DNA from: Helicobacteraceae bacterium
Lineage (GTDB): Bacteria; Campylobacterota; Campylobacteria; Campylobacterales; Sulfurimonadaceae
Direction: 5' to 3'
NCBI GenBank assembly: GCA_027068615.1
Contig: JAMOQV010000152.1
Span: 1 to 5,288 of the forward strand
Length of the DNA stretch: 5,288 nt
Position 1 is the stretch's first letter, and every line of letters begins with the position of its first letter. A model generated the notes under the pieces. It did no database searches and had not been told where the DNA came from. It saw nothing but the letters and a program-made list of their open reading frames with translations. Both the position numbers and the translations under genes were made by a program. Positions 4,794 through 5,288 of this stretch are shown here, one piece after another.

Positions 4794-5064
4794 GATAAAC
4801 TCTATAAAAAAGAGTTTTCAAACAACATTTCAAACAGGTATGATTTATCTTTTTGGTAGTCGTGTTGATGATACTAAAAAAGGTGGAGATATTGATTTAT
4901 ACATAGTAACACAAGATAGTGATAAGGTTAGAAAAAAAATAAACTTTTTAACACAACTAAAAAATCTTATAGGTGAACAAAAAATTGATGTAGTTTTAAG
5001 TTACGATAAAACAACACCAATCGAAAAAGAAGCTATAAAATACGGAGTAAAACTATGGACTTAA
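4774..5064 (+). CDS. mntA: MntA-like minimal nucleotidyltransferase antitoxin
   Basis: The product is a 96-residue protein of the Pol-beta/MNT family. YLFGSRVDDTKKGGDIDLYI (25-44) contains the nucleotidyltransferase signature GS-R...DxD: G28, S29, R30, D39 and D41. D72 in KIDVVL (70-75) is in position to be the third metal-binding acid. The spacing from GS to DxD is nine residues, one fewer than the GSX10DXD pattern usually quoted for MntA. All catalytic positions are present, so activity is expected. The likely role is to transfer AMP to the tyrosine of HepT and silence its RNase activity. The ATG lies within the end of hepT with a weak GAG site (4765-4767), which favours translational coupling. 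The last ten bases overlap the start of the next antiporter gene, and CGGAG inside this frame (5043-5047) serves as that gene's ribosome site. Hand-counted G+C is about 26%. Confidence 0.88.
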   Translation: MRLNQYEINSIKKSFQTTFQTGMIYLFGSRVDDTKKGGDIDLYIVTQDSDKVRKKINFLTQLKNLIGEQKIDVVLSYDKTTPIEKEAIKYGVKLWT

Positions 5065-5288
5065 CAATTTTTGGACTAACTGATGTCGTTGTATCTTTAA
5101 AGGAAACATACTTAGCAAACTTTTTTGCGATGCTTATAACTATATCTTTTATGCTAGTTGTATTTAGTATGAAAAAGTATGATTTACCTAAAAGTTTTTA
5201 TGCTTTTTTTGTACTTCTTACATCAGCACTTTATCTTATAGTGTATGCAAATGATTACTTGCTGTTTTTTATAGGGTGGGAGGTTATG
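5055..5288 (+). CDS. NuoL/MrpA/MrpD-type proton-channel antiporter subunit, N-terminal part (3' end outside window)
   Basis: The frame gives 78 residues and is still open at the window edge. Hydrophobic segments lie at about 20-38 and 48-65, followed by NDYLLFFIGWEVM (66-78). This matches the helix 4-5 block of NuoL/MrpA/MrpD proteins, with E76 as the conserved transport glutamate after the typical tryptophan. It is therefore a second large antiporter channel, either a short MrpA or another MrpD paralogue; the missing C-terminus would decide. The ATG at 5055 has a good SD (GGAG 5044-5047, seven bases) inside mntA, and the frame has no earlier start after the stop at 5007-5009. The key glutamate sits at residue 76, against about 137-144 in MrpD/NuoL, so the N-terminus appears to lack the first two helices. 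Confidence 0.85.
   Translation, partial: MDLTIFGLTDVVVSLKETYLANFFAMLITISFMLVVFSMKKYDLPKSFYAFFVLLTSALYLIVYANDYLLFFIGWEVM

Noticed and set aside
1..5288. tRNA, rRNA, CRISPR array or transposase
   Set aside because: No cloverleaf, regularly spaced repeat series or transposase motif was seen; the window is almost wholly accounted for by + strand coding genes.

Overview
The window is AT-rich (hand counts of sampled stretches give roughly 22-38% G+C) and almost entirely coding on the + strand. Codon choice (AAA, TTT, TTA, ATA), AAGG-type ribosome sites, tight gene packing and protein sequences suggest a Campylobacterota-like bacterium (Arcobacter/Sulfurimonas-type relatives). That placement is an inference from sequence style, not from a marker gene.

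Layout: (1) 3-566, the C-terminal ~187 residues of NADP-type glutamate dehydrogenase (gdhA). (2) 576-2396, a tightly packed block of multisubunit cation/proton antiporter (Mrp/Mnh) genes in the order mrpF, mrpG, a small DUF4040/MbhD-like gene, an MbhE-MrpB fusion, and mrpC. Three of the four internal junctions overlap by 4-8 bases and the mrpF/mrpG junction has a 1-base gap. (3) 2400-2795, a PemK/MazF-family toxin-like gene that lies between mrpC and mrpD, with no recognisable antitoxin beside it. (4) 2796-2897, the only real intergenic stretch, 102 bases with a GC-rich hairpin element, two AT-rich dyads and a plausible promoter. (5) 2898-4346, mrpD. (6) 4347-5064, a complete HEPN/MNT toxin-antitoxin pair (hepT-mntA) whose first gene abuts the mrpD stop and whose second gene overlaps the next antiporter gene. 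(7) 5055-5288, the start of another NuoL/MrpA/MrpD-type proton-channel subunit that runs off the window.

How it fits together: the mrp products should form one membrane complex that exchanges cytoplasmic Na+ for protons. Its subunit layout, with separate MbhD and MbhE-B modules instead of one long MrpA, resembles the Mrp-like membrane arm of Mbh-type complexes. The notable feature is that two different toxin-antitoxin-type elements sit precisely at subunit-gene junctions of this one operon. Both leave every antiporter reading frame intact, both are visibly AT-richer than sampled mrp DNA, and the HEPN/MNT pair is woven into the translational coupling between mrpD and the following subunit gene. 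No gene for MrpE is seen before mrpF, where gdhA lies instead. No RNA gene, CRISPR array or intact transposase is visible.
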